DNA from: Chloroflexi bacterium OLB14 | GTDB lineage: Bacteria; Chloroflexota; Anaerolineae; Anaerolineales; Villigracilaceae | Assembly (NCBI GenBank): GCA_001567105.1 | Contig: LMZR01000006.1 | Coordinates: 1 to 64,000, forward strand | Length of the DNA: 64,000 nt | Direction of reading: 5' to 3' | Shown here: positions 1-8,836 of the stretch, one piece after another | Position numbering within the stretch: position 1 is the stretch's first letter | Layout of the letters: each line of letters begins with the position of its first letter | Made by a program: the position numbers and the translations under genes | The notes under the pieces: model-generated | The model's database searches: none | Told to the model about the DNA's origin: nothing | The model's input: only the letters and a program-made list of their open reading frames with translations

Positions 1-32
1 CTCCGAGGTCTAATTGATGAAAGAAGAAAGAT

Positions 33-518
33 TTAACTCTTCTGCAAAAATCCTAGAATCGTAGCGCCGATGCCGATGAACATGACATACGGAATTAACA
101 AAAACCAACCTACAAATGGCAAAGCGCAGGCAAAGCATAAAATTACTGAACCCCAAAGCATTTGCTTCCATGCTGTTAGATCAGGAAACATTCTCTCGCT
201 CATTACTTTAACCATAGCTGTTAAACCAATGCTTAATAAGCTGATTAAAAAAGCAAGAATAATAAAGGCGGGAACGGTGAGCAAGCCTTTCACAAAACTC
301 CCTGTATTTTCTGCAATGGCAAATAAAGCAAAAATGATTGCACTAAAAAATAAAAAATTAACCATGCCCAAGCCAAACGAACGACCTGGTGTTTGATTAA
401 TCACATTTTGTGTTTTGCTGATTCGTTTTACAAAAAAAGCACTCATCACAAGAAAATACGATGCTAATGAAATTGTTAATAAGATGATGAGGAAAAAAAT
501 ACGAAAAGTTTCGGTCAT
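33..518 (-). CDS. Four-helix integral membrane protein of unknown function
   Basis: A 161-residue protein with about four hydrophobic segments: residues ~5-28, ~52-70, ~78-105 and ~120-158. A short basic loop (RISKTQN) follows the first. No catalytic motif is visible and I do not recognise the family. It lies just downstream of an ECF sigma/anti-sigma pair on the same strand, but a 72-bp palindromic repeat separates them, so co-transcription is uncertain. The start ATG follows an AGGAGACC Shine-Dalgarno. The real protein, its strand and its membrane location are clear; its function is not. Confidence 0.75.
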   Translation of the reverse strand: MTETFRIFFLIILLTISLASYFLVMSAFFVKRISKTQNVINQTPGRSFGLGMVNFLFFSAIIFALFAIAENTGSFVKGLLTVPAFIILAFLISLLSIGLTAMVKVMSERMFPDLTAWKQMLWGSVILCFACALPFVGWFLLIPYVMFIGIGATILGFLQKS

Positions 519-541
519 GTTAGGTCTCCTGTTTTTATATG

Positions 542-613
542 TGGTCTCGATACGGCGGCGATAGTCGAGTAGGACAAAGTCCGTATCGAGACTCGCCGCC
601 TACTCGACCACCG
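542..613. repeat. Palindromic repeat family A, apparently nested (one copy inside another)
   Basis: The outer arms are GGTCTCGATACGGCGGCGA and TCGCCGCCTACTCGACCA. Between them lies a second copy in the opposite orientation, running from GTCGAGTAGGAC to GTCCGTATCGAGAC. Other copies of the family are at 23152-23194, 40555-40604 and 49956-50003. The nested structure suggests that copies can insert into each other. Confidence 0.8.
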
Positions 614-614
614 T

Positions 615-1145
615 TTATCGTCTAATTTGATTTCTTAACAAAATTCCATTTCCAAAAATCCAAACTACAAATATGCCAGCCAGTGAAATTAACAAGCTAG
701 ACATTTCAACAATGGGCAAAGTTGGTAATTCAAATGCTGTAGATTCAAATTCAAAGGTTGAAAGCGCATCCAGCCATGTGTTCCACAAAGTTTGAACTTC
801 AGCAAATGAAGTTACTAACATCGTTGTATCTATTTGTTGCAAATAGATTGCGATGAAAGGGATGGCGATAATCAATGCAACTAAAGCGATGGTGGCTTGT
901 GCAAAAACTGTCAGGTTGAACCAACGTGTAGGTACACGAATCAATTCTCGGCTAGGGTTGAAGCGTTTCGATAAGTCGCGAGTCAGTTGTAAGTCAGGTA
1001 ATGAATCCAATTCCAAAAATAAATTTTGTAAATCAGAAAATCGCGCAGAACATTCATGGCATGTTTTCAAATGCAATTCAATTTGTTCGCGTTCATTGGT
1101 TTCATGATCTAAATATTCGTTGAGTTGTTCATCCGTTAGGTGCAT
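615..1145 (-). CDS. Anti-sigma factor with zinc-finger (zf-HC2) domain
   Basis: A 176-residue protein. Its N-terminus carries an HxxxCxxC zinc-binding pattern (LHLKTCHEC, residues ~24-33) typical of zf-HC2/ZAS anti-sigma factors. Two hydrophobic segments follow, at ~80-105 and ~145-168. The first 17 bases overlap the end of the upstream ECF sigma gene, the usual arrangement for a translationally coupled sigma/anti-sigma pair. By family knowledge it would hold the sigma factor at the membrane until a signal releases it. The signal cannot be read from the sequence. The central segment between the helices may be exposed outside the membrane. Confidence 0.88.
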   Translation of the reverse strand: MHLTDEQLNEYLDHETNEREQIELHLKTCHECSARFSDLQNLFLELDSLPDLQLTRDLSKRFNPSRELIRVPTRWFNLTVFAQATIALVALIIAIPFIAIYLQQIDTTMLVTSFAEVQTLWNTWLDALSTFEFESTAFELPTLPIVEMSSLLISLAGIFVVWIFGNGILLRNQIRR

Positions 1146-1668
1146 GGAGTTTCTCCGCTAATATTTTGCGCGCGCGAAAGAGATGGCTTTTTACATCGCT
1201 GAGTGGAATTTTTAATTCGTGCGCAATTTCGTCATAAGACATTTCTTGATAATGACGCATTTCAACTACAAGGCGATAATTTGATGGAAGCGAGGCAAGT
1301 GCTTGACGAATTTGTTCGCTTCTTTCTTTAACTTCAACTTGTTGACTCGGACTTGGGCTTTTATCTTGATCCCGTTCTTCGTCTAATGCTAGTGAAGTTT
1401 TTTGCGATTCTAAAAAGTTAAAACATACATTTGCCGCCACGCGGCGAATCCATGCGCCGAATTCACGCTCGATATCGAAGGTTTCAAGTTTATCGTAGGC
1501 TCGCATAAAAGTTTCTTGTGCTAAATCTTCTGCATCATTGCGGTTGTGCAATATCCGATAGCAGACGTTGAACACGCTAGTTTGGTGACGTGTGACGATT
1601 TCGCCATAGGCTTCGCTTTCGCCGCGCTTGGCTCGCAGAATCAGGTCACGGTCTGTGGGCGCATTCAT
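1129..1668 (-). CDS. ECF-family RNA polymerase sigma factor
   Basis: A 179-residue protein of normal ECF sigma length. Region 2 spans residues ~22-90 and includes the DAEDLAQETFMRAY core-binding motif and the AWIRRVAANVC segment. Region 4 spans ~118-172, with a helix-turn-helix around MSYDEIAHELKIPLSDVKSHL. No region 3 is present, as expected. It overlaps the anti-sigma gene by 17 bp. An ECF-like promoter immediately upstream (TGCAACTT, 15 bp, TGTATTA) suggests autoregulation. The regulon is unknown; the neighbouring membrane protein and lipoproteins suggest a cell-envelope stress role, but that is inference. Confidence 0.93.
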   Translation of the reverse strand: MNAPTDRDLILRAKRGESEAYGEIVTRHQTSVFNVCYRILHNRNDAEDLAQETFMRAYDKLETFDIEREFGAWIRRVAANVCFNFLESQKTSLALDEERDQDKSPSPSQQVEVKERSEQIRQALASLPSNYRLVVEMRHYQEMSYDEIAHELKIPLSDVKSHLFRARKILAEKLHAPNG

Positions 1669-1678
1669 GGCTAAAGTG

Positions 1679-1708
1679 TAATACAGGATTCAATGTGAAA
1701 AAGTTGCA
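1679..1708 (-). promoter_or_regulatory. Candidate autoregulatory ECF promoter of the sigma factor
   Basis: On the minus strand, TGCAACTT (1701-1708) is followed after 15 bp by TGTATTA (1679-1685), ending about 10 bp before the sigma-factor ATG. An AAC-containing -35 with this spacing is typical of promoters read by ECF sigma factors. Confidence 0.45.
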
Positions 1709-1772
1709 GGGGAATTGGGAAGTGGCGAGTGGTAGGTAGAAAGTGGAAATTACTTTCTACTTTCTATGTATC

Positions 1773-3554
1773 TCACTTACAAATACTATCGCCTGTAACT
1801 TCTCTAGTAGTTGCATCTTTATAACGTGATAAAAAGATTAAACGCGAGTCACTTGTTAAGCCTGCAATACTGCCAGTGAAGTTTAAGGTTTGAGCAAGGC
1901 TATCAAAGCGGACATCTAATGTTCCGAATCTGGTGTATGTATCTGTAACGGGGTCGTAGGCGAGGATTACGCTTCCAATTTGCGGTTCGTTGCCTGCACG
2001 AATGGCAACTGAAAAGCGATATTCAACGCCGATAGAATCACCTGTTAATGTGTTGTTATCTATATCTATAAATACATCCCAGCCATTTAAGAAATCCGTT
2101 ACGTTGGGCGTCAGGTATTCCACTAGGTATTCAGTGAACTTACTATATTTTAAGACTACACTTAATACTTCCCCATCCAATGTTGAGGAAGCCTCTAGCA
2201 AATCAAATACGTCAGGGATATTTTCTGGGTCTGTATCATCATCTACATAACTAGCATTTGGATGACAAGCATTTTCAGTAGTAAGACCTTGAGAAACATT
2301 TGCGCCTGGTTGCTCTTTATCCCATTGAAGTGGGCAATGTTTCATTGCATTTTTGACATTGTCTGATAAATTGATAACATTTGAAGTTTTAGGATTAAAT
2401 AAGCCAAAAGCGGAGGTTCCATTATCTATATAAGAAAGATTTTCTGCCGCAAAACCACAAATTTGTGAGTTATCGGGCAGTGCAACTTCTTGGTTGCTAA
2501 TGAGGTTGAATACTTTATCCATGCCAAAGGTAGGAATGCTTAAATCCTCCACGCCTGTTTCTTCTCGTTGAGTATATTGATAATCCAAATGAATAAAGTT
2601 TTGGTCTGCTGACCAAGTTGCCTGACATAAATAACGCGGGTCAGTAGCAAAGGTGCTGATTAAAGAGATCTCTTGAAAATCTGAACGAGCAATGTAAAAC
2701 GAATCTTGATTTGCTGAAGAACGTGTCACAAATGCGACTTTGTTATAGTCTGGTGAAAAGCCAATACAAACGACTTTATCAGTTGGGGATAAACCTGGCA
2801 TAGAAATTGGAGGTTCACTAGTACCATCTGTAAAAATGGAACGGAAATTTTGAATAAATGTAAGGGGTAATATATCTGAATTGCCTGGGTGCCAAGCAAA
2901 TTGCCAATCATTATTCGTAATGAATGCCAATTCTGTTAAACCTCTACCATCATTGTTGATTGCATAAAACTTTAATAACTTGTAGGCTTCTACATCATAT
3001 GTCCATGCTGCGCCTGCTAATTTTGAGCCATCTAATGACCATTGCCAGTAGACACCATACGAATCGGGGGCTGGTTGCAGTCGAATAGCAGATTTGGATT
3101 GTAAAGTGTAGATGTAGTCTTCAAAAACACAGCGAAACTTATTATCTAAAGAAGCACAAATGGAGATCAATGCTTTTGTGAAATCAGGAGAGAGGATAAT
3201 CTTAATCGGCTTTTCGTACCCATAGGTATAAGAATATGCGGATTTATCTGGTGTGATAATGGCTTGCACTTCTTTTCTTGAGATTAATACTTTTGTTTCA
3301 CCAGTATCTAGATTTAGGCTGATAATGTTATTGGTATCATCATAAATTACCCAGCCATTTGAAATGTTTTCTACTACTGGTTCTGTTTGTGGTAGTTGTG
3401 TTGCAACAGGGGGCATCGAATTGGGCGTTGACGTTGCACTTGATTCTGTCAATGCGGTAGGTGTGATAGGATAGCTAGTTGGGGTAGGTGTTGATGTGCA
3501 AGCAACAAAGACTAAATGAAGGACGAGCAAGGCAAAGGCTGGCTTGATTTTCAT
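1773..3554 (-). CDS. Secreted lipoprotein with beta-propeller-like region
   Basis: A 593-residue protein. The N-terminal signal ends in a lipobox (LVFVAC, Cys ~19), so it is probably a lipidated surface protein. A Thr/Ser/Pro linker follows to about residue 60. The body contains repeated blades resembling TolB/WD40-like sensors, such as WSLDGSKLAGAAW and FSPDYNKVAFVTRSS. The last ~130 residues are different and hydrophilic, with an acidic DIDNNTLTGD stretch that could bind calcium. No enzyme motif is seen. The start ATG at 3554 is preceded by AAAGAGAC. Confidence 0.75.
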   Translation of the reverse strand: MKIKPAFALLVLHLVFVACTSTPTPTSYPITPTALTESSATSTPNSMPPVATQLPQTEPVVENISNGWVIYDDTNNIISLNLDTGETKVLISRKEVQAIITPDKSAYSYTYGYEKPIKIILSPDFTKALISICASLDNKFRCVFEDYIYTLQSKSAIRLQPAPDSYGVYWQWSLDGSKLAGAAWTYDVEAYKLLKFYAINNDGRGLTELAFITNNDWQFAWHPGNSDILPLTFIQNFRSIFTDGTSEPPISMPGLSPTDKVVCIGFSPDYNKVAFVTRSSANQDSFYIARSDFQEISLISTFATDPRYLCQATWSADQNFIHLDYQYTQREETGVEDLSIPTFGMDKVFNLISNQEVALPDNSQICGFAAENLSYIDNGTSAFGLFNPKTSNVINLSDNVKNAMKHCPLQWDKEQPGANVSQGLTTENACHPNASYVDDDTDPENIPDVFDLLEASSTLDGEVLSVVLKYSKFTEYLVEYLTPNVTDFLNGWDVFIDIDNNTLTGDSIGVEYRFSVAIRAGNEPQIGSVILAYDPVTDTYTRFGTLDVRFDSLAQTLNFTGSIAGLTSDSRLIFLSRYKDATTREVTGDSICK

Positions 3555-3626
3555 TGAATATGTCTCTTTTATGTGATTAAGATAAATATCTCAAAAATTA
3601 TACACTAAGCAAATTTTCAAATTTTC

Positions 3627-3658
3627 TTGTGTGGTCAAATTAAGATTTAATGTATAAT
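3627..3658 (+). promoter_or_regulatory. Candidate sigma-70 promoter
   Basis: A perfect TATAAT -10 box (3653-3658) lies ~50 bp upstream of the 3708 start. The -35 is weak: TTGTGT at 3627-3632 gives a long 20-bp spacer. Confidence 0.45.
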
Positions 3659-3707
3659 CTAATTGTTCTTAATCACAAACTATTGAGTTTGATGAAAGGT
3701 TCATTTT

Positions 3708-4280
3708 ATGAGAAAAATTCTACATTCTGTTGTGATTGTGCTGACCCTATTAGCACTGAGTACAAGTACTGCTTTTGCTGGGCAAGCACTTGAGTTAATT
3801 GATGTGCGGAACGATGGGGCTGGACCTACCTTTATATTCCGTGTAGTAGGCGACTTCACAAAAAATGAACTTAACACAGGTTTTGTGCAAGTACAAAATG
3901 GAGACCCTTACACACTTCATTGTGGTGAAAAGCATGATAACTTAGTGACTTGTCACACTACGAAAAAAGTAGGTGGTCATAATGTTGTTATTGGGTTTGG
4001 CAACGCTCGCTTTTGGACATACGTTCCATTGTCTAGTGTTTGTTACAGCGTTTGGGATTGGTTGATTCCTCCTAGCGCTAATGCATGGACAAATTTTGGA
4101 GTGTCTTGCCCAGAACAAGAGCCTAATGTTGGAGATGCAATTCAATATTACAATCAATATAGTGGTAGCTACGAGACTGTAAACTTCTTCGAAGTTTACA
4201 CCCCACTTTCTGGTACTTGTGCCATGACTGGCTATCCACCTACCAATGAAGCAGGCTATTACTTCCCTAATTGCCCATAA
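3708..4280 (+). CDS. Secreted protein of unknown function
   Basis: A 190-residue protein with a clear Sec signal peptide (basic MRK, hydrophobic core, cleavage near AFA-GQA at residue ~24). The mature part begins with a beta-rich stretch (LIDVRNDGAGPTFIFRVVG) and holds several cysteines (residues ~70-85 and near the C-terminus) that could form disulfides in an extracellular domain. The family is not recognised. A GAAAGG ribosome-binding site precedes the ATG and a strong hairpin terminator follows the stop. It appears monocistronic. Confidence 0.7.
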   Translation: MRKILHSVVIVLTLLALSTSTAFAGQALELIDVRNDGAGPTFIFRVVGDFTKNELNTGFVQVQNGDPYTLHCGEKHDNLVTCHTTKKVGGHNVVIGFGNARFWTYVPLSSVCYSVWDWLIPPSANAWTNFGVSCPEQEPNVGDAIQYYNQYSGSYETVNFFEVYTPLSGTCAMTGYPPTNEAGYYFPNCP

Positions 4281-4305
4281 AATTTGGTAACAATCTTATA
4301 CAAAA

Positions 4306-4333
4306 AAATCCCTGCATTGTGCAGGGATTTTTT
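4306..4333. terminator. Bidirectional intrinsic terminator
   Basis: Perfect 10-bp stem AAATCCCTGC / GCAGGGATTT with loop ATTGT. It has a T-run on the plus side and an A-run on the other, and separates two convergent genes. Confidence 0.85.
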
Positions 4334-5387
4334 AATTTCCCCACCTCGGTTGCCAATCGGAGATTTTGCTATTTGTAATGCGCGTCAATCCTGTGCCATC
4401 AGGGTGGATGATGTAAATTTCGTTATTGCCATCGCGGAAAGATGTGAAGGCAATCCAATTTCCATCAGGTGACCATGAGGGACCTAAATTGTCGCCGCCA
4501 TTTGTTAATTTGACCAAGCCTGTGCCATCTAGGTTAATCACATAAATATTTCGGTTGCCTTGTTCGCCACGATAAAATGCGAGTTGTGTGCCATCAGGTG
4601 ACCATGTGTTACGCCCACCCATGTTATTGAGATTTGTCACTTGTTGGATGTTTGAGCCATCAGAGTTCATCACAAATAATTGACGTGCGCCTGCTCGTGA
4701 AGATGCAAATGAAATCATCGAACCATCAGGTGACCATGAAGGATCAATATCATCTTTGTTTGTCAATTGGTGAGCATTGGAACCATCAGGTTTCATTAGC
4801 CAAAGTCCATCACCATTTTTGGTGAAGATAATCCACTCGCCGTTTGGGGAAAGTTCGGGAGCATATAATGAGCCAATATTATTTGTTAGTTTTTGTAAAT
4901 TATCACCGTTGATATCAATGGAATAAATTTCATAATTCCCAGAATCGCGTGATGAAAAATAAATCGTAGTGCCATCTGGTGAAACGGATGGATAAAAAGC
5001 AGTGGCTTTGAGATTCGTCAGTTGTTTTCGTCCGCTGCCATCAGAATTGATTAAGCAGATTTGGTCTATCTGATTCACATAACATGCAAAAGCGATTTTT
5101 CCAAAAGGTGGCGGAGAATCGTTGAACGATGGAATGGGAGTAGGAATCAACTCGATGGTGGGAACCAACTCGAAAGTCGGAGTAGGAAGCGCAAGCGTTT
5201 CAGTAGGTACAATCAAAATTTCAGGCGTGGGTGAAATCAAATAAGGTTGAATCAAAACGGGATGTTGCGTCACGCTTGGTTGATTCGCATCAAGGATAAA
5301 TGAATATCCAAACACAATACACAAGCAAAAAAATCCAAGTGCTAAGATTGTGATTAATATTTTTTGAATAGGAGTTATTGTGTTCAT
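4332..5387 (-). CDS. Membrane-anchored TolB-like beta-propeller (PD40 repeats)
   Basis: A 351-residue protein. An N-terminal signal anchor (residues ~8-30) is followed by a Pro/Thr linker to ~residue 90. About six PD40/WD40-like repeats follow, each with an SPDGxxIxFxS blade and a DGxxxxxLT turn (for example [36 protein letters not shown]). The repeats match the TolB propeller family. Such proteins in this lineage are usually extracytoplasmic and of unknown ligand. The stop codon abuts the shared terminator hairpin, and the N-terminal membrane segment shows no lipobox cysteine. Confidence 0.82.
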   Translation of the reverse strand: MNTITPIQKILITILALGFFCLCIVFGYSFILDANQPSVTQHPVLIQPYLISPTPEILIVPTETLALPTPTFELVPTIELIPTPIPSFNDSPPPFGKIAFACYVNQIDQICLINSDGSGRKQLTNLKATAFYPSVSPDGTTIYFSSRDSGNYEIYSIDINGDNLQKLTNNIGSLYAPELSPNGEWIIFTKNGDGLWLMKPDGSNAHQLTNKDDIDPSWSPDGSMISFASSRAGARQLFVMNSDGSNIQQVTNLNNMGGRNTWSPDGTQLAFYRGEQGNRNIYVINLDGTGLVKLTNGGDNLGPSWSPDGNWIAFTSFRDGNNEIYIIHPDGTGLTRITNSKISDWQPRWGN

Positions 5388-5390
5388 AAT

Positions 5391-5420
5391 TTGTAGGTCA
5401 CGTTTGAAACGTGACTTACT
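5391..5420. repeat. Short palindromic repeat (GTAGGTCACG type)
   Basis: GTAGGTCACGTTT pairs with AAACGTGACTTAC. Related copies are at 56472-56531 and 58832-58868. Confidence 0.6.
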
Positions 5421-5423
5421 ATA

Positions 5424-7505
5424 TTACTTGATAATTATTTTATCCCAATCCAACATTTCTTTCATGTGATCGAGTGGCACTGCGCCTTCTGGCACAAAAC
5501 CAACAAACGAACGATTGTAATTATCTTCTGTGCCATCATCAAGATTCCAACGTAACGTGTTGCGAAAAATTCCTAAACATGATGTGCCACGAAAATCATC
5601 GGGCAAAGAAGTTTCAAACGTATAAACATAAGTGTTATCAGCAGTATCTACTACTTCAATCACAGTTGCTTCGTGAATCCAACGCAACCATTGGCTTTGA
5701 GTGACTTTCTTTTTTTGTGCATCAATGGTTGTGCGACTACGCGTAAAGCCACCAGCTTTATATTCCCACGGCACAATTGGCGCAGGTGCATTTTTACCAA
5801 CTTTAGGTTGCGGACGTTTGCTCATAAATTCTTTTGGCACTAAACCAACGCCATTTGAATCTTGTGTGGCTTTGGGAATTTGCCATTGACTCGGTTCTGA
5901 ATTTACATAACGCAACCAAAAAATGCTAGCACCTTGTATGTAATTTTCTGCGCCGAGTGGTTTAATAAAATATGCACCTTTTGTTTTTTCAGCCGCCGCT
6001 TTTACATAACGCGCGGCATTATCAGTTAAACCACCAGGCGGTAAATGCCCACGAATGTGTTGTGCATGTTCAGCAGTTTCATTACACACTGCACGAGTCA
6101 CAATCACTTCATGCGTGCGTCCATGTTCGGGTCGCCACATGCCTGTGTTATCACTTGCCCACTTGCTAAAAATTGGATACAGTTTTGTATCTGCAAAACG
6201 GATTTTATCTTCTTCGGGTGTGAAAGTTTCCCAACCTGATTCTTGAACATAGTTGACTCGCAAATGCGTTAACATGACGATCCACTTCCACGCCCAAGCA
6301 GGGATTTGACTTTTAATCGCTTCTAACTTAGCCGCTACTTGGTCATTGCTCATCATCATATATTCATATCTGACTTCTTCTTCTACTAAAGCAGTAAGCC
6401 CTGCTCGTTTTGTTTTCGGTCCATTCGCTTTGACTCCTTGCATGTGCAAAGCAACTTTATCTTTCCATATTTTTTCTGTAGATTTGGCTAAGACTGGTTT
6501 ATTACTGCCAGTGCCTTCATATTGTGCAATTTTTTCGGCACACTTAGCAGTCACATCTGCATCACTCAATGTGGCTTGAGCATTTTTCACTTCATCAACA
6601 CGCAAGCGGATTAATAAATCTTTTGGGTCTGCCCACGAACCATGAGCCGATTTATATCTCATACCCGAAAAATGGATAACCATATATTGCAACCAAATTG
6701 GGAATCGCTTGGGTTCTTTTTCAAAACGGGCTTGAATATCTTTTAACAGTTGATATTGGTCTTTGGCTTCTAAAGATTTTGCATATTGTTCGGCTTTCCA
6801 ACGCACAATATCTTGAACTGTTACTGGGATTTTAGGATCGTAATTGACTAAAAATTCTTCTTCAGTGGTTTTGTAATTTGGGTCTGCTTTGCTCAGTTTG
6901 TACCATTCTAATTTTGGTGCTTCCACTTTATCGTAAGTCGCATCAAACTGACGCAGTTTTTCCATTTCTTCTAACACCATCGGCAAAGCGGATTCGTTTT
7001 TGAGTTTATATTCTGCTTCCACTTTCGCACGGTTGGGATGTTCTGCTACCATCCCTTCTAATTGGCGTTGTAAATAACGAATGCGATCTCTTAAAAATCC
7101 CAAATTGGTTTTGAATGACTCAATGCGAGATTGAATAAAAGCACGTTCACCACGAATATCTTTGGGCCAAGAAGCAATGAACAAATCATGATTCTTTTGG
7201 ATGAGCGCCATCGCCTCTTCTTCAATCGGTTTATATTTGACGAAAAATCCCCTAACATCTTTGATCAAAAAATATTTTTTTAGTGTGATATAAGTTTTGA
7301 ATTCTTTCGCACGGGCATCATCCATCCCTTTTTCATATTCATCTACATCTGTTTTCAGTGTGGAAATATCTTTATTCTTATATTCCGCCCATAAATCCGC
7401 TTCTTTATAATAGATTAAAAAGTCGCGCAGTTTTTGCAAGCGCATGGGGTAAATATCTTTTAACAGAATTGGGTTTTGCCATTGGAAGTTGAAAGTGTTA
7501 GCCAT
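5424..7505 (-). CDS. Large protein of unknown function (693 aa)
   Basis: I chose the ATG at 7505 because AAGGAG lies 8 bp upstream and the protein sense starts there (MANTFNFQWQNP). An upstream in-frame extension to 7652 is rich in Cys and Phe and runs through a repeat, so it is unlikely to be translated. The 693-residue product is soluble-looking and rich in Lys, Glu and Trp, with a likely coiled region at ~130-210. A central block includes HFSGMRYKSAHGSW. A His-rich stretch (ETAEHAQHIRGHLPPGG) lies at ~480-500. The C-terminus is beta-rich. I recognise no family and infer no function. It has no signal peptide. Confidence 0.7.
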   Translation of the reverse strand: MANTFNFQWQNPILLKDIYPMRLQKLRDFLIYYKEADLWAEYKNKDISTLKTDVDEYEKGMDDARAKEFKTYITLKKYFLIKDVRGFFVKYKPIEEEAMALIQKNHDLFIASWPKDIRGERAFIQSRIESFKTNLGFLRDRIRYLQRQLEGMVAEHPNRAKVEAEYKLKNESALPMVLEEMEKLRQFDATYDKVEAPKLEWYKLSKADPNYKTTEEEFLVNYDPKIPVTVQDIVRWKAEQYAKSLEAKDQYQLLKDIQARFEKEPKRFPIWLQYMVIHFSGMRYKSAHGSWADPKDLLIRLRVDEVKNAQATLSDADVTAKCAEKIAQYEGTGSNKPVLAKSTEKIWKDKVALHMQGVKANGPKTKRAGLTALVEEEVRYEYMMMSNDQVAAKLEAIKSQIPAWAWKWIVMLTHLRVNYVQESGWETFTPEEDKIRFADTKLYPIFSKWASDNTGMWRPEHGRTHEVIVTRAVCNETAEHAQHIRGHLPPGGLTDNAARYVKAAAEKTKGAYFIKPLGAENYIQGASIFWLRYVNSEPSQWQIPKATQDSNGVGLVPKEFMSKRPQPKVGKNAPAPIVPWEYKAGGFTRSRTTIDAQKKKVTQSQWLRWIHEATVIEVVDTADNTYVYTFETSLPDDFRGTSCLGIFRNTLRWNLDDGTEDNYNRSFVGFVPEGAVPLDHMKEMLDWDKIIIK

Positions 7506-7611
7506 ATTGTTCGCTCCTTGTTGGCGATGAATGTTGACTCTATTGTATTCCATTTTCAAAAACAGAAAACGCCGATTTTGGGAGTGGCGAAAAAGGAGAG
7601 TAAAAAAACAA

Positions 7612-7678
7612 TCACCACAGAGCGCACAAAGATTTATGAGAAAACATCTCAAAACTCTCTGTGACCTCTGTGGCTATT
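7612..7678. repeat. Dispersed CACAGAG-type inverted repeat (family F)
   Basis: Left arm ACCACAGAGCGCACAAAGA; right arm CTCTGTGACCTCTGTGG. Related copies are at 50232-50285, 53290-53372 and 54047-54121, all intergenic or overlapping gene ends. Confidence 0.7.
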
Positions 7679-7710
7679 CCCAAAGTTGAAGTTCAAAAAC
7701 CAACTTCAAA

Positions 7711-8718
7711 TCACGCCCGAAGCGCGATGGGTTTCAGATACGAATCCAAAAGTTCATCCATCTTCTCTAAAGATTCACACACAAAAAACATCGGGTTGAA
7801 AGCATAGACCGTTTTCGGAATCAAAGCAATTGTTTCCAAATCAAATGGGGCGAGCAAAACCTCGCCGCCAAAATAACCAGTGCGCGAAATGCCGAGATTG
7901 TCGTATAAAGATTTGATGACGTTCCAACCGTTTTCTTCAGAAGACATTTGCCCTTTTTGATGTAACTTATTCACGCCAGCAATAATACGATGCACATCTT
8001 TTTTGTTTTTCTCAAAATGTTTTTCAAGTTGAGCATAAACATTTTTACTGTAATCAATTACATTATCACGCCCCAAACGATAAAATTCCATAACGGTATG
8101 CGTAAATTCACTGCGCCCCGAAATAATTCCCGCGCCAAAAATCTTAAAGCGATTCTCTTGCGTTACTAAACCAAATTCAGTGCTGTACCAAGCCAAACGT
8201 TTAATCACTTCACGTTCTTCTTGCGTGGCTTTCATATATGCAGGTGCAAATTTATCTTCAATGCGCGCATAAAATTCTTGCGTCAAAAATGGTAAGTGAC
8301 CAAAAATATCATGGAACATATCAGGCTCAGGTGTAAATTCCATTTGATCACGTGTGCGTAAATAATCGGTGATTAAAAAAACACGTTGAGCAAATTTTTT
8401 ATACCAATCATCTGCCAACGTGTAACGTACAACGGTTCTTTCAATTTTCCAACCTGTGCGCGGTGTAATATTTTTATTCAAATGTGCCACAGTTGGAATA
8501 TGTTTCGGGCTTAGTTGCAACAACTCCATGCCTGTTAACCATTCTTTGCAAACATGCTCTAACAAATACGGTTGATGAACGCCTGCAAACAAATCTGCCC
8601 AAATGGAATGTTGTTCAGCAGAAAAATCTAACTCCTGATTTTCACTTGAATATTCTTTAGTGGGGTCAATTTCTTGTGCGGCAATATCGCCAGTGTATGA
8701 AGGTTTGTTATTTATCAT
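7711..8718 (-). CDS. phhA: Phenylalanine 4-monooxygenase (phenylalanine hydroxylase)
   Basis: A 335-residue aromatic amino acid hydroxylase that converts Phe to Tyr using O2, Fe(II) and a tetrahydropterin. The iron ligands are visible: HDIFGH supplies two His (residues ~136-141) and WYSTEFGLV supplies the Glu (~178-181). The catalytic core spans ~50-290. The protein is longer than the ~260-300 residues of many bacterial enzymes, mainly through an N-terminal extension. No ACT regulatory domain is seen. AAAAGGAG precedes the ATG. It is divergent from a pteridine-reductase-like gene and close to folB, folK and folE, which fits local supply of the pterin cofactor. Confidence 0.93.
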   Translation of the reverse strand: MINNKPSYTGDIAAQEIDPTKEYSSENQELDFSAEQHSIWADLFAGVHQPYLLEHVCKEWLTGMELLQLSPKHIPTVAHLNKNITPRTGWKIERTVVRYTLADDWYKKFAQRVFLITDYLRTRDQMEFTPEPDMFHDIFGHLPFLTQEFYARIEDKFAPAYMKATQEEREVIKRLAWYSTEFGLVTQENRFKIFGAGIISGRSEFTHTVMEFYRLGRDNVIDYSKNVYAQLEKHFEKNKKDVHRIIAGVNKLHQKGQMSSEENGWNVIKSLYDNLGISRTGYFGGEVLLAPFDLETIALIPKTVYAFNPMFFVCESLEKMDELLDSYLKPIALRA

Positions 8719-8792
8719 TTTTCTCCTTTTGTTAAATTCATAATATCACCGCCAAAAAAACAAGTCAAGAAATAATATTAATCTGCTTTTTA

Positions 8793-8808
8793 CGCCGCCG
8801 AGACGGCG
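8793..8808. repeat. GC-rich palindrome (family B)
   Basis: CGCCGCCGAGACGGCG, the same core as at 17764-17802, 39737-39762 and 40846-40870. It stands out in an AT-rich intergenic region between phhA and the SDR gene. Confidence 0.6.
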
Positions 8809-8836
8809 CGCGAGCGACAAGTGATAAAATTTCAAA

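Noticed and set aside
853..1107. Plus-strand ORF antisense to the anti-sigma gene
   Set aside because: Shadow ORF with no signal, no Shine-Dalgarno and no recognisable domain.
7506..7652. N-terminal extension of the 693-aa protein
   Set aside because: It runs through a repeat and lies upstream of a strong Shine-Dalgarno at 7514-7518.
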